Positions 46,554 through 56,092 of a DNA stretch of 64,000 nucleotides are shown here, in pieces. The stretch is from Blastocatellia bacterium (GTDB taxonomy: Bacteria; Acidobacteriota; Blastocatellia; UBA7656; JADIYM01). The DNA is taken from the NCBI GenBank assembly GCA_016705245.1, contig JADIYM010000002.1, forward strand, positions 310,001 through 374,000. The letters run 5' to 3'. Numbering within the stretch: the stretch's first letter is position 1; each line of letters starts with the position of its first letter. The position numbers and the translations under genes are program-made. The notes beneath the pieces were generated by a model, which worked only from the letters and a program-made list of their open reading frames with translations, did not search any database and had not been told where the DNA came from.

Positions 46554-48182
46554 CTACGGCCGTCGGAATGTCCCGATCGGCAGCGGGAGCATCACGTCTT
46601 TTCCATCGCGACGTATCGTGAGCTCGAACACGGTCTTCCCGGCGCTCGCGGCACCGATGAGGGCCTCAGCCAGTTCGTCTTCCGCCAAGACGTCCGTGCC
46701 ACCTGCCTTCACGATGACGTCAGCCGCGAGCAGTCCTGCCTGTGCACCGATGCCGCCGGGAGTCACTTCGCTTATCAGTAGTCCTCCCGAAACACCGAAG
46801 TGCTTCGCGAGTTGCGCGCTGAGTGGATATCCCTCGAGTCCGAGGTCCGCGAGAACCTTGTCGTCGAAGAGCGCATCGAACTGCGCTTCGTTTCGATCGC
46901 TCTCGCCCCGTGCAGCGGCCAGTTCAGCCTCGACCGTGCGGATTTCGGCCTCGAGTTTCTCTCGTACCGCAGCGTCCTTCGATCGCGCCAGTTGCTGCCG
47001 CAGCATTCCAAGCCGCAGTTCCGCCGACCGCATCGGGGAAGGCAGGGCGACGGCCGGGACTCCGGGCAACAGGGGCCGTCCGCCAAGTACGGTCGAGATG
47101 TTCAGTTCCTGTCCATCACGAAGCACATCGACTTGGACCGTAGTTCCCGCCGGTGTCGCAAGCACGGCTGTCGCAAGGTCACCGGTGCCCGTCACGGGCA
47201 CCTTGTCGAACCTGACGATGAGGTCATTCCGTCGCAGACCCGCCAGCTCCGCCGGGCCGCGAGGTGAAATCTGCTGCAACAACACGCCAGACGCCGGGAC
47301 GCCGGCGGGACGGCGTTCCGCCGGAACGCTTGCCAGCGTCGTGCCGTCGGCGCCAAGCCAGCCGGCGGCAACGTTGCCGTTCGATGCTACGAGCCGTCGC
47401 GACACCACGTCGCGGAGAAATGCCACGGTGAGAATGTGCGCCTTTCCCGGAGACACGTATTTCGCAATGCCGACGAGGCGACCGTCGGCCGTTTCGACCG
47501 TGCTGAGGTCCTTTGACGATGTCAGCGCCGCACTTTCGACGACGGCGACCACTCCCGCGCGCACGAGCGCCGGAGTCAGCGGCGCAGTTGCAGCTCGCGC
47601 AGGGAAGTCGAGGAGCGCCGGATAAAGCGCGACGCGCTCGACCGGAACGGAGATCTGCGAAAGCTTGTATTCCGTGCTGATGAGTCGCAGCGCGTCACCG
47701 TCCGACAGCGGCGCAATATGTACGGTCGGGGCGGGTCGTGTGCCGCGGAGCTCGGGCACCGAGAGCAACGACAGACCCGTTGGCCCGTCAAAGCCGATGA
47801 ATCTCGCATTCAGGATCTTGCCGGCCGACGTCGTCACCTGGATGTCCTGTTCGGACTCGCGTGGATCAAGATTCACGAGACGCGTGACGACGTGGCCGTC
47901 AGTGTCCACGAGGACGCCCGACGCAAGATTGATGACACGGCGCGACGCCGGCCTGAGTACCTTCACGTCCTGTCCAGGAGCGTCTACGCCGATCTGGCGG
48001 GCGTGGGCGTTGAGATCGATCCGGTGATTCACCGAGACGATCCACGGCTCCGATTTGTGCTGAACGCCCTGGGCGTGCACCTCCGGAGTCAGCGGCGTCA
48101 GCAGGAGAATCGCCGCGGCCAGCAGCCACAGATTCCTGCGAACACCGAGCGGAGCGATCGTCATCGACATTGCGGGTCGCAC
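46554..48182 (-). CDS. Catalytically degenerate HtrA-like protein with two PDZ domains
   Basis: 542 aa from GTG 48182 (ATG codons at 48170 and 48164 are alternatives). Signal peptide (LWLLAAAILLLTPLTPEVHA, about 15-37), then a trypsin-like fold beginning SGVLVDTDGHVVTRLVNLDP. By alignment with DegP the NHVV His becomes LVN, the DIAL Asp becomes GLSLL, and the GNSGG Ser loop is replaced by SSKDLSTVETADG, so all three triad residues appear lost. Two PDZ domains follow (about 275-370 and 450-540) joined by a helical, probably coiled-coil linker (AELRLGMLRQQLARSKDA). It is probably a periplasmic scaffold or sensor rather than a protease. It is the third gene after a sigma factor and its anti-sigma factor, and 8 bp separate it from the latter. 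Confidence 0.88.
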   Translation of the reverse strand: MRPAMSMTIAPLGVRRNLWLLAAAILLLTPLTPEVHAQGVQHKSEPWIVSVNHRIDLNAHARQIGVDAPGQDVKVLRPASRRVINLASGVLVDTDGHVVTRLVNLDPRESEQDIQVTTSAGKILNARFIGFDGPTGLSLLSVPELRGTRPAPTVHIAPLSDGDALRLISTEYKLSQISVPVERVALYPALLDFPARAATAPLTPALVRAGVVAVVESAALTSSKDLSTVETADGRLVGIAKYVSPGKAHILTVAFLRDVVSRRLVASNGNVAAGWLGADGTTLASVPAERRPAGVPASGVLLQQISPRGPAELAGLRRNDLIVRFDKVPVTGTGDLATAVLATPAGTTVQVDVLRDGQELNISTVLGGRPLLPGVPAVALPSPMRSAELRLGMLRQQLARSKDAAVREKLEAEIRTVEAELAAARGESDRNEAQFDALFDDKVLADLGLEGYPLSAQLAKHFGVSGGLLISEVTPGGIGAQAGLLAADVIVKAGGTDVLAEDELAEALIGAASAGKTVFELTIRRDGKDVMLPLPIGTFRRP

Positions 48183-48190
48183 GGTAGTTC

Positions 48191-48877
48191 TCAGAACGAC
48201 ACCGTTTCCGGCGAATCGCCGCCGTCGCCCGATGCGACAGGCACGATCATCTCGGAACCGATAAGCACACCCGGAACGTTGACGAGTCGCGACCCACGCT
48301 CGTCGCTGACCAGTAACATCGCGTCGGTCGAATCGACGCGACGGCCTGCCGTCCGCGTCCGAACAACGGCACGATTCGCCCGCAGATCGCCGTTCGATGT
48401 CGAGGACACCGACTCGAGACCAGCTACCATGCCGGGTTCAACCACCGGAGTCGAGATCGTCGCCTCTCCCGGACGCACCACCTCGGGACTGACCGGACGA
48501 TTCGAAGCAACAACCAATTCCGGGCCGGATGCCGTGTCCGGCGAAACGGCGTATCGCGACACGATCAGGGCACCCGAACACACGAGGAGAAAGGCTGCCG
48601 CCGCGGCCAGACTCGTCTGTGGACGCAAAGCCCACAGGATCGCGAGGCGCGACGGAGGGGCGGTCCTGGCGGCGCGCAACCTGCGGGCCAGGGCGATGTC
48701 GAACGAATCAGGCGCCGTTACGCGCGCCGGTTCGCGAAGAAGGCGACGAAGCGAGATCAGGTCGACGCCAAACCGTTCGCACGCCGGACACGTCGCGACG
48801 TGACGAGCGGCATCGCTCGGCAAACGATCCATGTCACCGATGTCGTCAATGAGCAGCTGGCACTGTGCACACTTCAT
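48191..48877 (-). CDS. Anti-sigma factor with zinc-finger (zf-HC2-like) N-terminus
   Basis: 228 aa from ATG 48877 (a TTG at 48898 overlaps the sigma stop). The N-terminus carries CAQCQLLIDDIGDMD, then HVATCPACERF: the HxxxCxxC arrangement of zinc-binding anti-sigma domains. One transmembrane helix (about 98-115, SLAAAAAFLLVCSGALIVS) follows. The periplasmic part (about 115-228) is polar and variable. By family analogy it holds the adjacent ECF sigma factor at the membrane until a signal triggers release. The order sigma, anti-sigma, HtrA-like protein on one strand with gaps of 18 and 8 bp argues for one operon. The cytoplasmic-side helices after the zinc motif (LRRLLREPARVTAPDSFD) are those that clamp sigma regions 2 and 4. 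Confidence 0.88.
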   Translation of the reverse strand: MKCAQCQLLIDDIGDMDRLPSDAARHVATCPACERFGVDLISLRRLLREPARVTAPDSFDIALARRLRAARTAPPSRLAILWALRPQTSLAAAAAFLLVCSGALIVSRYAVSPDTASGPELVVASNRPVSPEVVRPGEATISTPVVEPGMVAGLESVSSTSNGDLRANRAVVRTRTAGRRVDSTDAMLLVSDERGSRLVNVPGVLIGSEMIVPVASGDGGDSPETVSF

Positions 48878-48894
48878 AAGAACTCTCTGAAAAC

Positions 48895-49545
48895 TCAATC
48901 CCGGTGTGGCGCTTCGGCCATGAACTTCTCGAGCTTCTCCCGAAGGAGGTTGCGTGCCCGATTGATGCGCGACTTCACGGTTCCTTCCGAGAGATCGAGG
49001 ATCTGCGCTATCTGTTCGTAACTGTGGTCCTCGATGTCGCGAAGTACGAGGGCGGATCGGTACTTCTCGGGCAGCGTGGCGATTGCCTTGGTCACCGCAA
49101 GTCGGCGCTCGTCTTCGAGCAATGCGTCCTCCGCCAGCTGTCGCGTATCCGCCGGATCGTGCTCGAGCATCTCGCCGTCGTCGCTCTGAAAAACACTGAA
49201 GAACGAGACCACGCGGCGGCGCTTCCGTTTCCGGATCTCCGAGATCGCGAGGTTCGACGCGATCCGGTAGATGTAAGTCGAGAAGCTGAAATTCGCTTCG
49301 TAACGGCCAATGGAGGTGTAGACCCGAACAAACGTCTCCTGCGCGAGATCGACCGCCATCTCGTAGTCGTTCAGCATCCGGTAGACGAAGTTTGTGATCG
49401 GGGTGCGATAGCGGCGGACGACCTCCTGAAAGGCCAGTTCGTCACCATCACGGGCTGCGGCCACGAGCTCGTGGTCGCTGAGTGCTTCGACATTTACTGC
49501 CGATTTCACGGCCACCTGCGCCTGGAGGACGTTTGCCTGATACAT
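48895..49545 (-). CDS. ECF-type RNA polymerase sigma factor, RpoE-like
   Basis: 216 aa. Sigma70 region 2 (about 25-100: RYRTPITNFVYRMLNDYEMA, AQETFVRVYTSI, SFSTYIYRIASNLAI, with RIASNLAISEIRKRKRRR in -10 recognition) and region 4 (about 145-205: LPEKYRSALVLRDIEDHSYE and ILDLSEGTVKSRINRARNLL, the HTH that reads the -35). The linker contains an acidic stretch (EHDPADTRQLAEDALLEDER). The N-terminal 20 residues precede the homology. It is the first gene of the sigma/anti-sigma/HtrA-like operon and appears to have two overlapping promoters, one ECF-like. An envelope-stress regulon is inferred from the operon, not shown. Confidence 0.95.
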   Translation of the reverse strand: MYQANVLQAQVAVKSAVNVEALSDHELVAAARDGDELAFQEVVRRYRTPITNFVYRMLNDYEMAVDLAQETFVRVYTSIGRYEANFSFSTYIYRIASNLAISEIRKRKRRRVVSFFSVFQSDDGEMLEHDPADTRQLAEDALLEDERRLAVTKAIATLPEKYRSALVLRDIEDHSYEQIAQILDLSEGTVKSRINRARNLLREKLEKFMAEAPHRD

Positions 49546-49560
49546 AGCACTACCTTTGCG

Positions 49561-49609
49561 AGTATACCTGACGCTCGAACGGCTTCAGACGCTTGGAGTT
49601 CCGGAAGTT
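49561..49609 (-). promoter_or_regulatory. Candidate tandem promoters of the ECF sigma operon
   Basis: On the minus strand AACTT and TCTGA are spaced by 15 bp (49605-49609 and 49585-49589), close to the E. coli sigmaE pattern GAACTT-N16-TCTGA and consistent with autoregulation. A vegetative-like -10 box TATACT (49561-49566) lies downstream without a clear -35. The rpoE-type start is at 49545, with aaaggtag as ribosome site. Confidence 0.45.
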
Positions 49610-49812
49610 TTCGCAACGTCGGTACCTTTGTGTCCGGCGGCGCCCTATGCGTGGCGAGAGGATGGGACGCACGTGAATTGGCCGAGGCACTCCTGAAACG
49701 CTCATGGACTTGTCACGGGAACCACGACGACACTGACAATGCACGCCTCACGCATCAGTACCGTGCACCCGATTGCACGATCGCAGGTCACCGTGTGAGT
49801 CGCCGACGGCCC

Positions 49813-51027
49813 TCAGGTTCCGAATACCGGTCGGTATGACCGCAACCTCGCTGGTTTGTTTCGTTTCGGAGTCATCGCCGCCACCGCGACGAACCCGTCC
49901 GCCGACACGGCCGGACGCGTCAGAGACCCCCACGATGCCGGTTCGCCGATCCACATCGTCTTTCCAGTGGAGATTTCCATCGCCGCTGGCCGACAATCGA
50001 CCGTCTTCGCGAGTTCGTCGCCGCTTGTCGATTCAACGAGCGGCTTCCGCAGGAGGCCGTAGTGAGGTTCCGTAGCCGTCAGGTAGAGCCGTCCGGCCAC
50101 GGCGACGACTGCATCGGGCTCGGGAAGGGTCGCCATCGGGTATCTGGTCTGCAAGTCGCCGGTGCGAAGGTCGTATATCCGGAGGTAACCTTCCTCGATC
50201 TCGGAATTGCTCGCGCGTCCGCGCGTGGTCAGCAACCGGTCGCCATCGATGGCCGGCGCCATCGGACGGCGAGTCTCGTAGGCCACGAAACTCCAGAGCA
50301 ATGCGCCCTTCTCGGCGTCGATCACTTCCCAGCCATTCCGACTCGTGGCGATGACGCATCCGTTTGCGACGGCGACATCGGTTCGGTTCGATTTCAGCGG
50401 ATGTGACCAGCGCTCACGCCACGTTGGCACGTCGAGCGAGTGGATCGACTCTCCGGACGCCACATACAACCGTCCGTCTACAGCTACGGCACAAGCGTCA
50501 GAGGCGATCCGGTTCTTCCACGCGAGGTGGGCATCGGCGGCCGACCGTGTTCCCGTCCTCGAATCGAACGCCGCCAGCCGCGACGAGCGATCCGAGGCGA
50601 ACACGTAGCCGTCCCCGCTTCCGTAGATATCGTCGATCTCGTCCGAGGACCAGAGCTCGTGGCCCGACGTCGCATCGAATGCGCGAATGCGTCCCGAGTC
50701 CGAGACTACGACCGCCGTCGTGCCCTCTATGAGTACGAAGTTGCCGGACGCCCGACCCGAGTCGGATCCGCGGAGGGCGCGCAAGTCGAGAATCTTGTGG
50801 AAACGTTCGGCGCCCGTTGCCGCCGTATAGATCACCATTCGGCACGGGGCCATGCCGTACGACAGGTCGGCGTCGGTTCCGAGACAGAACACGGCATCGC
50901 CAACGACGGCGACGACATCCACCTGACTGAAAGGCAGTTCCACGTCCCAGATCGGGTCGACGGCAGCGCCCGAACCGCAGCCGACAGCCACCATGGAGAG
51001 CACGAGTCCCGCCACGATGCCAGCCAT
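49813..51027 (-). CDS. Lipoprotein with PQQ-like beta-propeller repeats
   Basis: 404 aa from ATG 51027; a frame to 51126 overlaps the divergent kinase gene and is not needed. Lipoprotein signal ending GLVLSMVAVGC (lipobox VAVGC, Cys near residue 17). The mature domain is a WD/PQQ-type propeller, with repeated strands such as GRIRAFDATSGHELWSSDE, GRLYVASGESIHSLDV and GYLRIYDLRTGDLQTRYPM. It recalls BamB-like or quinoprotein-type propellers, but it lacks an evident cofactor-binding motif. It may be part of envelope assembly or a sensor. It ends about 270 bp before the sigma gene (which reads the same way) and starts 98 bp from the divergent histidine kinase. Confidence 0.85.
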   Translation of the reverse strand: MAGIVAGLVLSMVAVGCGSGAAVDPIWDVELPFSQVDVVAVVGDAVFCLGTDADLSYGMAPCRMVIYTAATGAERFHKILDLRALRGSDSGRASGNFVLIEGTTAVVVSDSGRIRAFDATSGHELWSSDEIDDIYGSGDGYVFASDRSSRLAAFDSRTGTRSAADAHLAWKNRIASDACAVAVDGRLYVASGESIHSLDVPTWRERWSHPLKSNRTDVAVANGCVIATSRNGWEVIDAEKGALLWSFVAYETRRPMAPAIDGDRLLTTRGRASNSEIEEGYLRIYDLRTGDLQTRYPMATLPEPDAVVAVAGRLYLTATEPHYGLLRKPLVESTSGDELAKTVDCRPAAMEISTGKTMWIGEPASWGSLTRPAVSADGFVAVAAMTPKRNKPARLRSYRPVFGT

Positions 51028-51124
51028 CGAGCTCGTGACCGTGGAGTAAGGTCGGTGGACGGGGTGTCGTCTTTCACCGGGCCGGATCGCACCATGAAGC
51101 TGCTTTGCTATCATCGCCATCGAC

Positions 51125-53169
51125 ATGTCTGCCCTCGAGATCGTGATGCTCGTCGGGTTCGCGTCGGGCGCGGCCCTTCATCTCTATATCACGTGGCTCA
51201 TCGCTCGTCGCGAAGATCGTTGGGGTCCTGAGCCGGCGTTCATCGCACTCGGACTCACCCTCGGACTCTGGCACGCTGCAAGTCTTCTTGCGGCGCTGTT
51301 TCGAATCCTCGGGGTACCGGACGGTCACGTTCTGCTGCGTGCGTCCGATACATTCGTGTTCGCGTCACTTGCGTTTCTGCCGGCTACCCTGACACACGCA
51401 CACGCAGCGTTTCTAGGATGGCGTGACGACTACGAGCGCTTTTCAAGGTCGGCGGTTCGCGTGTTCACCTTCATCGGGTATTCACCGCTCGTCCTGCTGC
51501 CTTTCTCGCTGTCACGACTTTGGACGGCTTCGTACGAGAGTCCGGTGGACAGAATGGGAGCGTGGCTGATCGCGTTCTCGATCTGGCACGTGGCGGTGCT
51601 CTTTCAGGCGGCAATCGTCGACAAGTTCCTGCGCCGGTACTTCACGGACCCTCGAGAGCGCGATTTCTTTGACCGGCTGGCGATGGCGCTCGTCGTCATC
51701 GCCGTTTCGTACCTTGCCGTGTATCCGGGCGGGTTGCGACAGATGCCGTCGCTCGGGCCTTGGCTCGAGGTCCTCGTCCAACTCGCGTCGATAGCTCCGA
51801 CGACGATCGTCGCGTACTACATCTTCCGCTACAACCTCTACAAACTCGTCATTCAGCGAAGCCTGGCGTATGCGCTGCTGGCCGGGATCGCCGCCGTGGT
51901 CTACGTCTTCGTCGTTCGCACGTTCGACCAGTTTCTAGTCGCACAGTTCAACGTCAGACCGGGCGTGATCGAAGCGATCGGCGTCGTCTGCATGGTGCTC
52001 GTCGCGTGGCCGGTTCGACGAGCGATGGATCGAAGCGTACGCCATCTCTTCGTCACCGAGATCGGACACTATCGGACCGTTGTCGAGCAGATTTCGACTG
52101 AGTCGCACAGCTTCAGCCAGTTGCGAGAGCTGCTGCCGTACGTCGAGTCGATCGTTACCGAGGCGCTCGGAGTCGATGCGGTGCGGATCCGCCTGGCACA
52201 AAGCGACGGTGAAGGCGAGACCGACGAGGCTGAGTCTCGGGCATTCGCAGCCCTATGGCACGAGATGGTGCGCGATCGATTGGACTTCGCAGAGGATGGC
52301 CCGAAGCTCGCCGCCCTTGGCGCCCAGGCGGCCTGGGGCTGTGGCGCGACGACGAGCTGATCGGCGTGATGCTAATCGTGGCAAGCCCGGGCACGCTGGA
52401 CGACCAACGGACGGCCGTGCTCGGCGTACTCTCCGGGCAGATCGCGATCGCCATCGAGAACACGCGGCTAGTCGAAGAGAAGGTAAGACTCGAGCGGACA
52501 CTCATGAACAAGGAGCGACTTGCCGCGCTCGGTCAGATGGCGGCGACGGTGGCGCACGAGATCAAGAATCCGCTAAGCGCCATCAAGTCGATCGTGCAGG
52601 TCATGCGGGAAGAGTCGCGTGGCGACGGGGAAGAGGAGGACCTGCGATTGATTGTCGGCGAGGTGGATCGGCTGAATCGCACGGTCACGCAACTCCTCAG
52701 CTTCTCGCGTCCGGCGGTTTCGGAGGCGACGCCTCTGCCGCTCGGCGATGTCGCGTCGTCGGTGAGCCGACTGCTCGAACCGGACGCCCGATCCGGTGGC
52801 GTGACGATCACGATGGAGGTGCTGGCCGATCGGCTCGTGAGCGGCGCCGTGGCGAACGCGCTGCGCGAGGTCCTCATCAACCTTGGACTCAACGCGATTC
52901 AGGCCACTCCGCCAGGAGGTCGAGTCGGGATCGCACTGAATGGCGCTGATGAGAGAGTCGCACTTTCCGTTGAGGACACCGGGCCGGGCATTCCCGACGA
53001 TCTGAAGCGAAAGGTCCGCGAGCCGTTTTTCACGACGCGCCAGCGTGGGACAGGACTCGGACTCGCGATCGTTGAGCGGCGACTCGTGGAATTCGGCGGC
53101 AATATTCACATCGAGAGTCCGATAACGGATGGCGGGGGAACGCGTGTAAGCGCCGAGATCCGGGGATAG
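51125..53169 (+). CDS. Membrane sensor histidine kinase, one frameshift near 52336
   Basis: Corrected length 681 aa. The N-terminal ~300 residues have about eight hydrophobic helices (LGLTLGLWHAASLLAALFRI, AYALLAGIAAVVYVFVVRTF), then a GAF-like region (about 330-430, HYRTVVEQISTESHSFSQLR, GVDAVRIRLAQ). The kinase core follows: HisKA AATVAHEIKNPLSAIKSIVQ (phospho-acceptor His), N-box NLGLNAIQATPPGG, G1 DTGPGIPDDL and G2 GTGLGLAIVERRL. Near 52335-52338 a GGGG run appears one G short; adding it gives AWGLWRDDELIGVML and joins GAF to kinase. No response-regulator gene adjoins. The overall architecture resembles PrsK-like kinases of envelope or exopolysaccharide control, but the ligand is unknown. 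Confidence 0.88.
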
Positions 53170-53247
53170 CTCTCTGGAGTCTCGAACGATGGATCGGCTG
53201 AGGGGCACGGAGGGGTTCGTCACCCGTTGCGGATTCGGACCCTCCGG

Positions 53248-53276
53248 TTGACACCCCGGAGTTCGGTCCGTACATT
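53248..53276 (+). promoter_or_regulatory. Sigma70-like promoter of serA
   Basis: TTGACA and TACATT with 17-bp spacing, about 34 bp before the serA ATG. A ribosome site ggggagg precedes the ATG at a good distance. Confidence 0.6.
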
Positions 53277-53310
53277 GCCGGCTTCACGTGTCGGGGGAGG
53301 ACTCATCATC

Positions 53311-54891
53311 ATGCGCGTACTCGTGACGGACAATCTGGATCCCATCGGCGCCGAGGTTCTTCGAAAAGAGGAGTCCATCGAGGTCGACGTCATCAACGAC
53401 ATTTCGGCCGACGCATTGCTCGAGACGATCGGGGCCTATGACGGTCTCATCGTGCGGTCGCGCTCCAAGGTCACGGCCGCAGTAATCGAGGCCGGTACGA
53501 ATCTGAAGGTGATCGGCCGTGCCGGCACCGGCGTCGACAACATCGACGTCGCGGCTGCGACCCGGCGCGGCATCGTGGTCATGAACGCGGCTGCCGGCAA
53601 TACCGTCACGACCGCTGAGCACGCAATTGCGCTGATGATGGCGATGGCTCGCAACATTCCCATTGCTTCTTCGACTACGAAGTCGGGGCTCTGGGAGAAG
53701 AAGAAGTTCACGGGCGTCGAGGTCTGCCACAAGACACTTGGCATCGTGGGCATGGGAAAAATCGGATCGGTCGTCGCGAGTCGCGCCATCGGGCTCGGCA
53801 TGCAGGTCGTGTGTTATGACCCGTACCTCACGGCCGAACAGGCGGCCAAGGCCGGCGTCGAGCGCGCCACGCTCGACGACCTCTTCGCGCGCTCCGATTT
53901 CATCACGGTCCATACGCCACTCACATCCGAGACCAAGGGCATCATCGGTCGAGACGCCTTCTCGAAGATGAAGAAGGGCGTGAGGATCGTGAACTGTGCC
54001 CGTGGCGGCCTCGTCGACGAAGCCGCGCTATACGACGCGATCATCGAAGGAAAGGTCGCCGGGGCGGCTCTCGACGTGTATGAGAAGGAACCTGTCGCGG
54101 CCGACCACCCTCTGCTCTCGCTGGATGCCGTGATCGCAACCCCCCATCTTGGGGCCTCGACCGGTGAAGCCCAGGCTGGCGTCGCGGTGCTCATTGCCGA
54201 AGAAATGGCCGAGTACCTGGTCCGAGGCACGATCCGCGGTGCGGTCAACTTCCCGGCGATCGGACCCGAACAGCTCGAGCAGATTCGGCCGTACCTGTCA
54301 CTTGGCGAGAAGCTCGGCAGCTTCCTCGGTCAGGCATTCGGCTACGACCTCAATGAGATCGAGATTGAGTTCGGTGGCGATGTGGCCGAATACGATGTCC
54401 GACCCATAGCGGACGCCGTGCTGACCGGAATGCTCACGCCGGTGATCGAGCGCATCAACTTTGTGAACGCTTCCGTCATTGCCGCAGAACGCGGAATCCG
54501 GGTGCGACAGACGACCGATCGCCACGCGCGCGACTACGCGAGCACGGTCACGGTTCGGACGAAGGCCGAAAACGTCGAGCACGAGGCCGTTGGAGCTGTG
54601 TTCGGGAGTCGTGACGTCCGTCTCGTCAGGGTCGACGGCTTCACGATCGAGGCGATTCCTGATGGTCACCTCGTGCTCACGCGCAGTCGCGACGTCCCCG
54701 GGGTTATAGGTAGAATCGCGACGAGCCTTGGAGACTCAGGCATCAACATTGGCCGCTTCTACCTTGGACGGCAACAGGAAGGCCACGAGGCACTCGCGCT
54801 GATCCAGGTCGACGGGCCCGTTGATGACGCGCAGATCGCCCAGATTGCGGCCCTTCCAAATATTCTCTCGGCGAGGCGCATCGAGCTGTAG
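53311..54891 (+). CDS. serA: D-3-phosphoglycerate dehydrogenase
   Basis: 526 aa from ATG 53311, preceded by cgggggagg. Catalytic domain halves (about 1-100 and 290-315) enclose the NAD domain (GIVGMGKIGSVVASRAIG, then GVRIVNCARGGLVDE with the Arg). The catalytic His is in IATPHLGASTGEAQ. The long form continues with an intervening ASB-type domain (about 315-450, PYLSLGEKLGSFLGQAFGYD) and a C-terminal ACT domain (about 455-526, HLVLTRSRDVPGVIGRI and INIGRFYLGRQQEGHEAL), where serine may give feedback inhibition as in Mycobacterium. It oxidises 3-phosphoglycerate in the first step of serine synthesis. No serB/serC neighbour is present. The start lies about 140 bp after the kinase stop and has its own promoter. 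Confidence 0.96.
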   Translation: MRVLVTDNLDPIGAEVLRKEESIEVDVINDISADALLETIGAYDGLIVRSRSKVTAAVIEAGTNLKVIGRAGTGVDNIDVAAATRRGIVVMNAAAGNTVTTAEHAIALMMAMARNIPIASSTTKSGLWEKKKFTGVEVCHKTLGIVGMGKIGSVVASRAIGLGMQVVCYDPYLTAEQAAKAGVERATLDDLFARSDFITVHTPLTSETKGIIGRDAFSKMKKGVRIVNCARGGLVDEAALYDAIIEGKVAGAALDVYEKEPVAADHPLLSLDAVIATPHLGASTGEAQAGVAVLIAEEMAEYLVRGTIRGAVNFPAIGPEQLEQIRPYLSLGEKLGSFLGQAFGYDLNEIEIEFGGDVAEYDVRPIADAVLTGMLTPVIERINFVNASVIAAERGIRVRQTTDRHARDYASTVTVRTKAENVEHEAVGAVFGSRDVRLVRVDGFTIEAIPDGHLVLTRSRDVPGVIGRIATSLGDSGINIGRFYLGRQQEGHEALALIQVDGPVDDAQIAQIAALPNILSARRIEL

Positions 54892-55267
54892 GCCCGATTC
54901 GACGCTGCCCGGCGCGTTCGACGGAAGGCGCTGAAGCGGCGTGCCCGCTGCAATCAGGAACCGTGCCCGCGCGAAGGCGGGGGCGTGGTTCCCGCCTGTG
55001 CCGATTCGGAGTCCCAAAGTACGTTCTTACAAAATCTGAGACCGGTCACGTGACAAATACTGTCATTCTGACCGCCCGATTCGATGAGTTCTGCCGTATC
55101 CGAACGGGCTCGATGACGCTAAACCCTGATGGCTCTTCATTTGTAGCCCTCTGGGTATTCCATGTGAATTTGTGTCGAAATGCCTCAACTCCGGCTCGCG
55201 AATTGCGTTGTCGTTCACTGCGGGTACCTCGGGAGCAGAAACCACCTGTTGACTTGTGAGGCGTGGA
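54892..55267. other. 376-bp spacer between serA and the PilZ gene
   Basis: A GC-rich hairpin (ggcggg, 9-base loop, cccgcc) lies at about 54977-54997 and may end the serA transcript, although no T-run follows. The remainder shows no ORF with a family signature or good ribosome site, and the base composition falls towards the PilZ start. I see no clear promoter for the PilZ gene. Confidence 0.5.
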
Positions 55268-55993
55268 ATGAGTCTCGGATCGGGCGATTTTCGCAAACGC
55301 GGCCGGCTGGAGTTGCACATTCCAGTCCGCGTGCGAGTCAAGGAAACGGGCGGCCACGAGTGGGGCGAGCTCTCACACATCCTCGATGTGACGCAGATCG
55401 GCGCTTCGTTCACGCTTGAGAAAGTGATCGATCAGGGCCGCATCATCCACATGAGCCTCCCGCTGCCCTGGCGATTGCGTCAGTACGATCACTCCGAAGA
55501 GCTGTACCGGATCTATGCGCTCGTACGGTGGGTCCGGCCGCGCGACGACGGAGGCTATGCGGTCGGCGTCGCCTTTGTCGGCAAGAACCCGCCCGCCAGC
55601 TGGTTACACGACCCGTCTAGGATCTACGGCACGTCGAAGGTCGACGATGACAGCATTCCCCAACCGCCTACGCGTGACGGCGTCGACGAGCGCCGCGAAG
55701 GTCGTATCCTCGCCGCCCTCATGGTTCAGCTCGATCTGCTTGACGACAAGGGGCGGTCGGTCGGGTCCGAGGTGACGGTGACCGAGAACATCAGCCGTCA
55801 CGGCGCAAGCTGCTATACGTCGATGAAGCCGACGCCTGGCAGCCTGGTGAGGGTCACGTCGCAGCAGAGTGAGTTCGCAACGAATGCCGTCGTACTCAGG
55901 TGCCGGACCGGTCAAGACAACATCGCCCGGATCCACCTGGAGTTTCAGGACGGCGAGTGGCCGCTCGACATCGACGAAGCCGAGAACGCCTGA
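55268..55993 (+). CDS. Protein with two PilZ-like domains
   Basis: 241 aa from ATG 55268. The first domain (about 5-110) opens with an arginine-rich switch, DFRKRGRLELHIPVRVRV, and carries DVTQIGASFTL, in place of the classical DxSxxG motif. The second (about 140-235) has DERREGRILAALMVQLDL and ENISRHGASCYTSM, closer to the RxxxR / [DN]xSxxG c-di-GMP-binding pattern. The two domains are joined by a short linker (SRIYGTSKVDDDSIPQPP). Tandem PilZ proteins often control motility, adhesion or polysaccharide secretion. A degenerate GGDEF regulator is 14 kb away; no direct link can be shown. A rho-independent terminator follows 54 bp downstream. Confidence 0.85.
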   Translation: MSLGSGDFRKRGRLELHIPVRVRVKETGGHEWGELSHILDVTQIGASFTLEKVIDQGRIIHMSLPLPWRLRQYDHSEELYRIYALVRWVRPRDDGGYAVGVAFVGKNPPASWLHDPSRIYGTSKVDDDSIPQPPTRDGVDERREGRILAALMVQLDLLDDKGRSVGSEVTVTENISRHGASCYTSMKPTPGSLVRVTSQQSEFATNAVVLRCRTGQDNIARIHLEFQDGEWPLDIDEAENA

Positions 55994-56046
55994 GACCTGG
56001 CTTTAGAAATGCCCTTGCGTGCACAACTCGCCCCTGTGCACAGAGA

Positions 56047-56092
56047 GCGCCCCGGCCGCCTTCCTCCTGGCCTGCCGGGGCGCTTCGCTTTT
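56047..56092 (+). terminator. Rho-independent terminator after the PilZ gene
   Basis: A perfect 10-bp stem gcgccccggc / gccggggcgc (56047-56056 and 56074-56083) with a 17-base loop is followed by ttcgcttttcc. Confidence 0.8.

Noticed and set aside
48895..49545. Sigma-factor start at an upstream codon beyond 49545
   Set aside because: The ATG at 49545 has a good ribosome site and a promoter immediately upstream.
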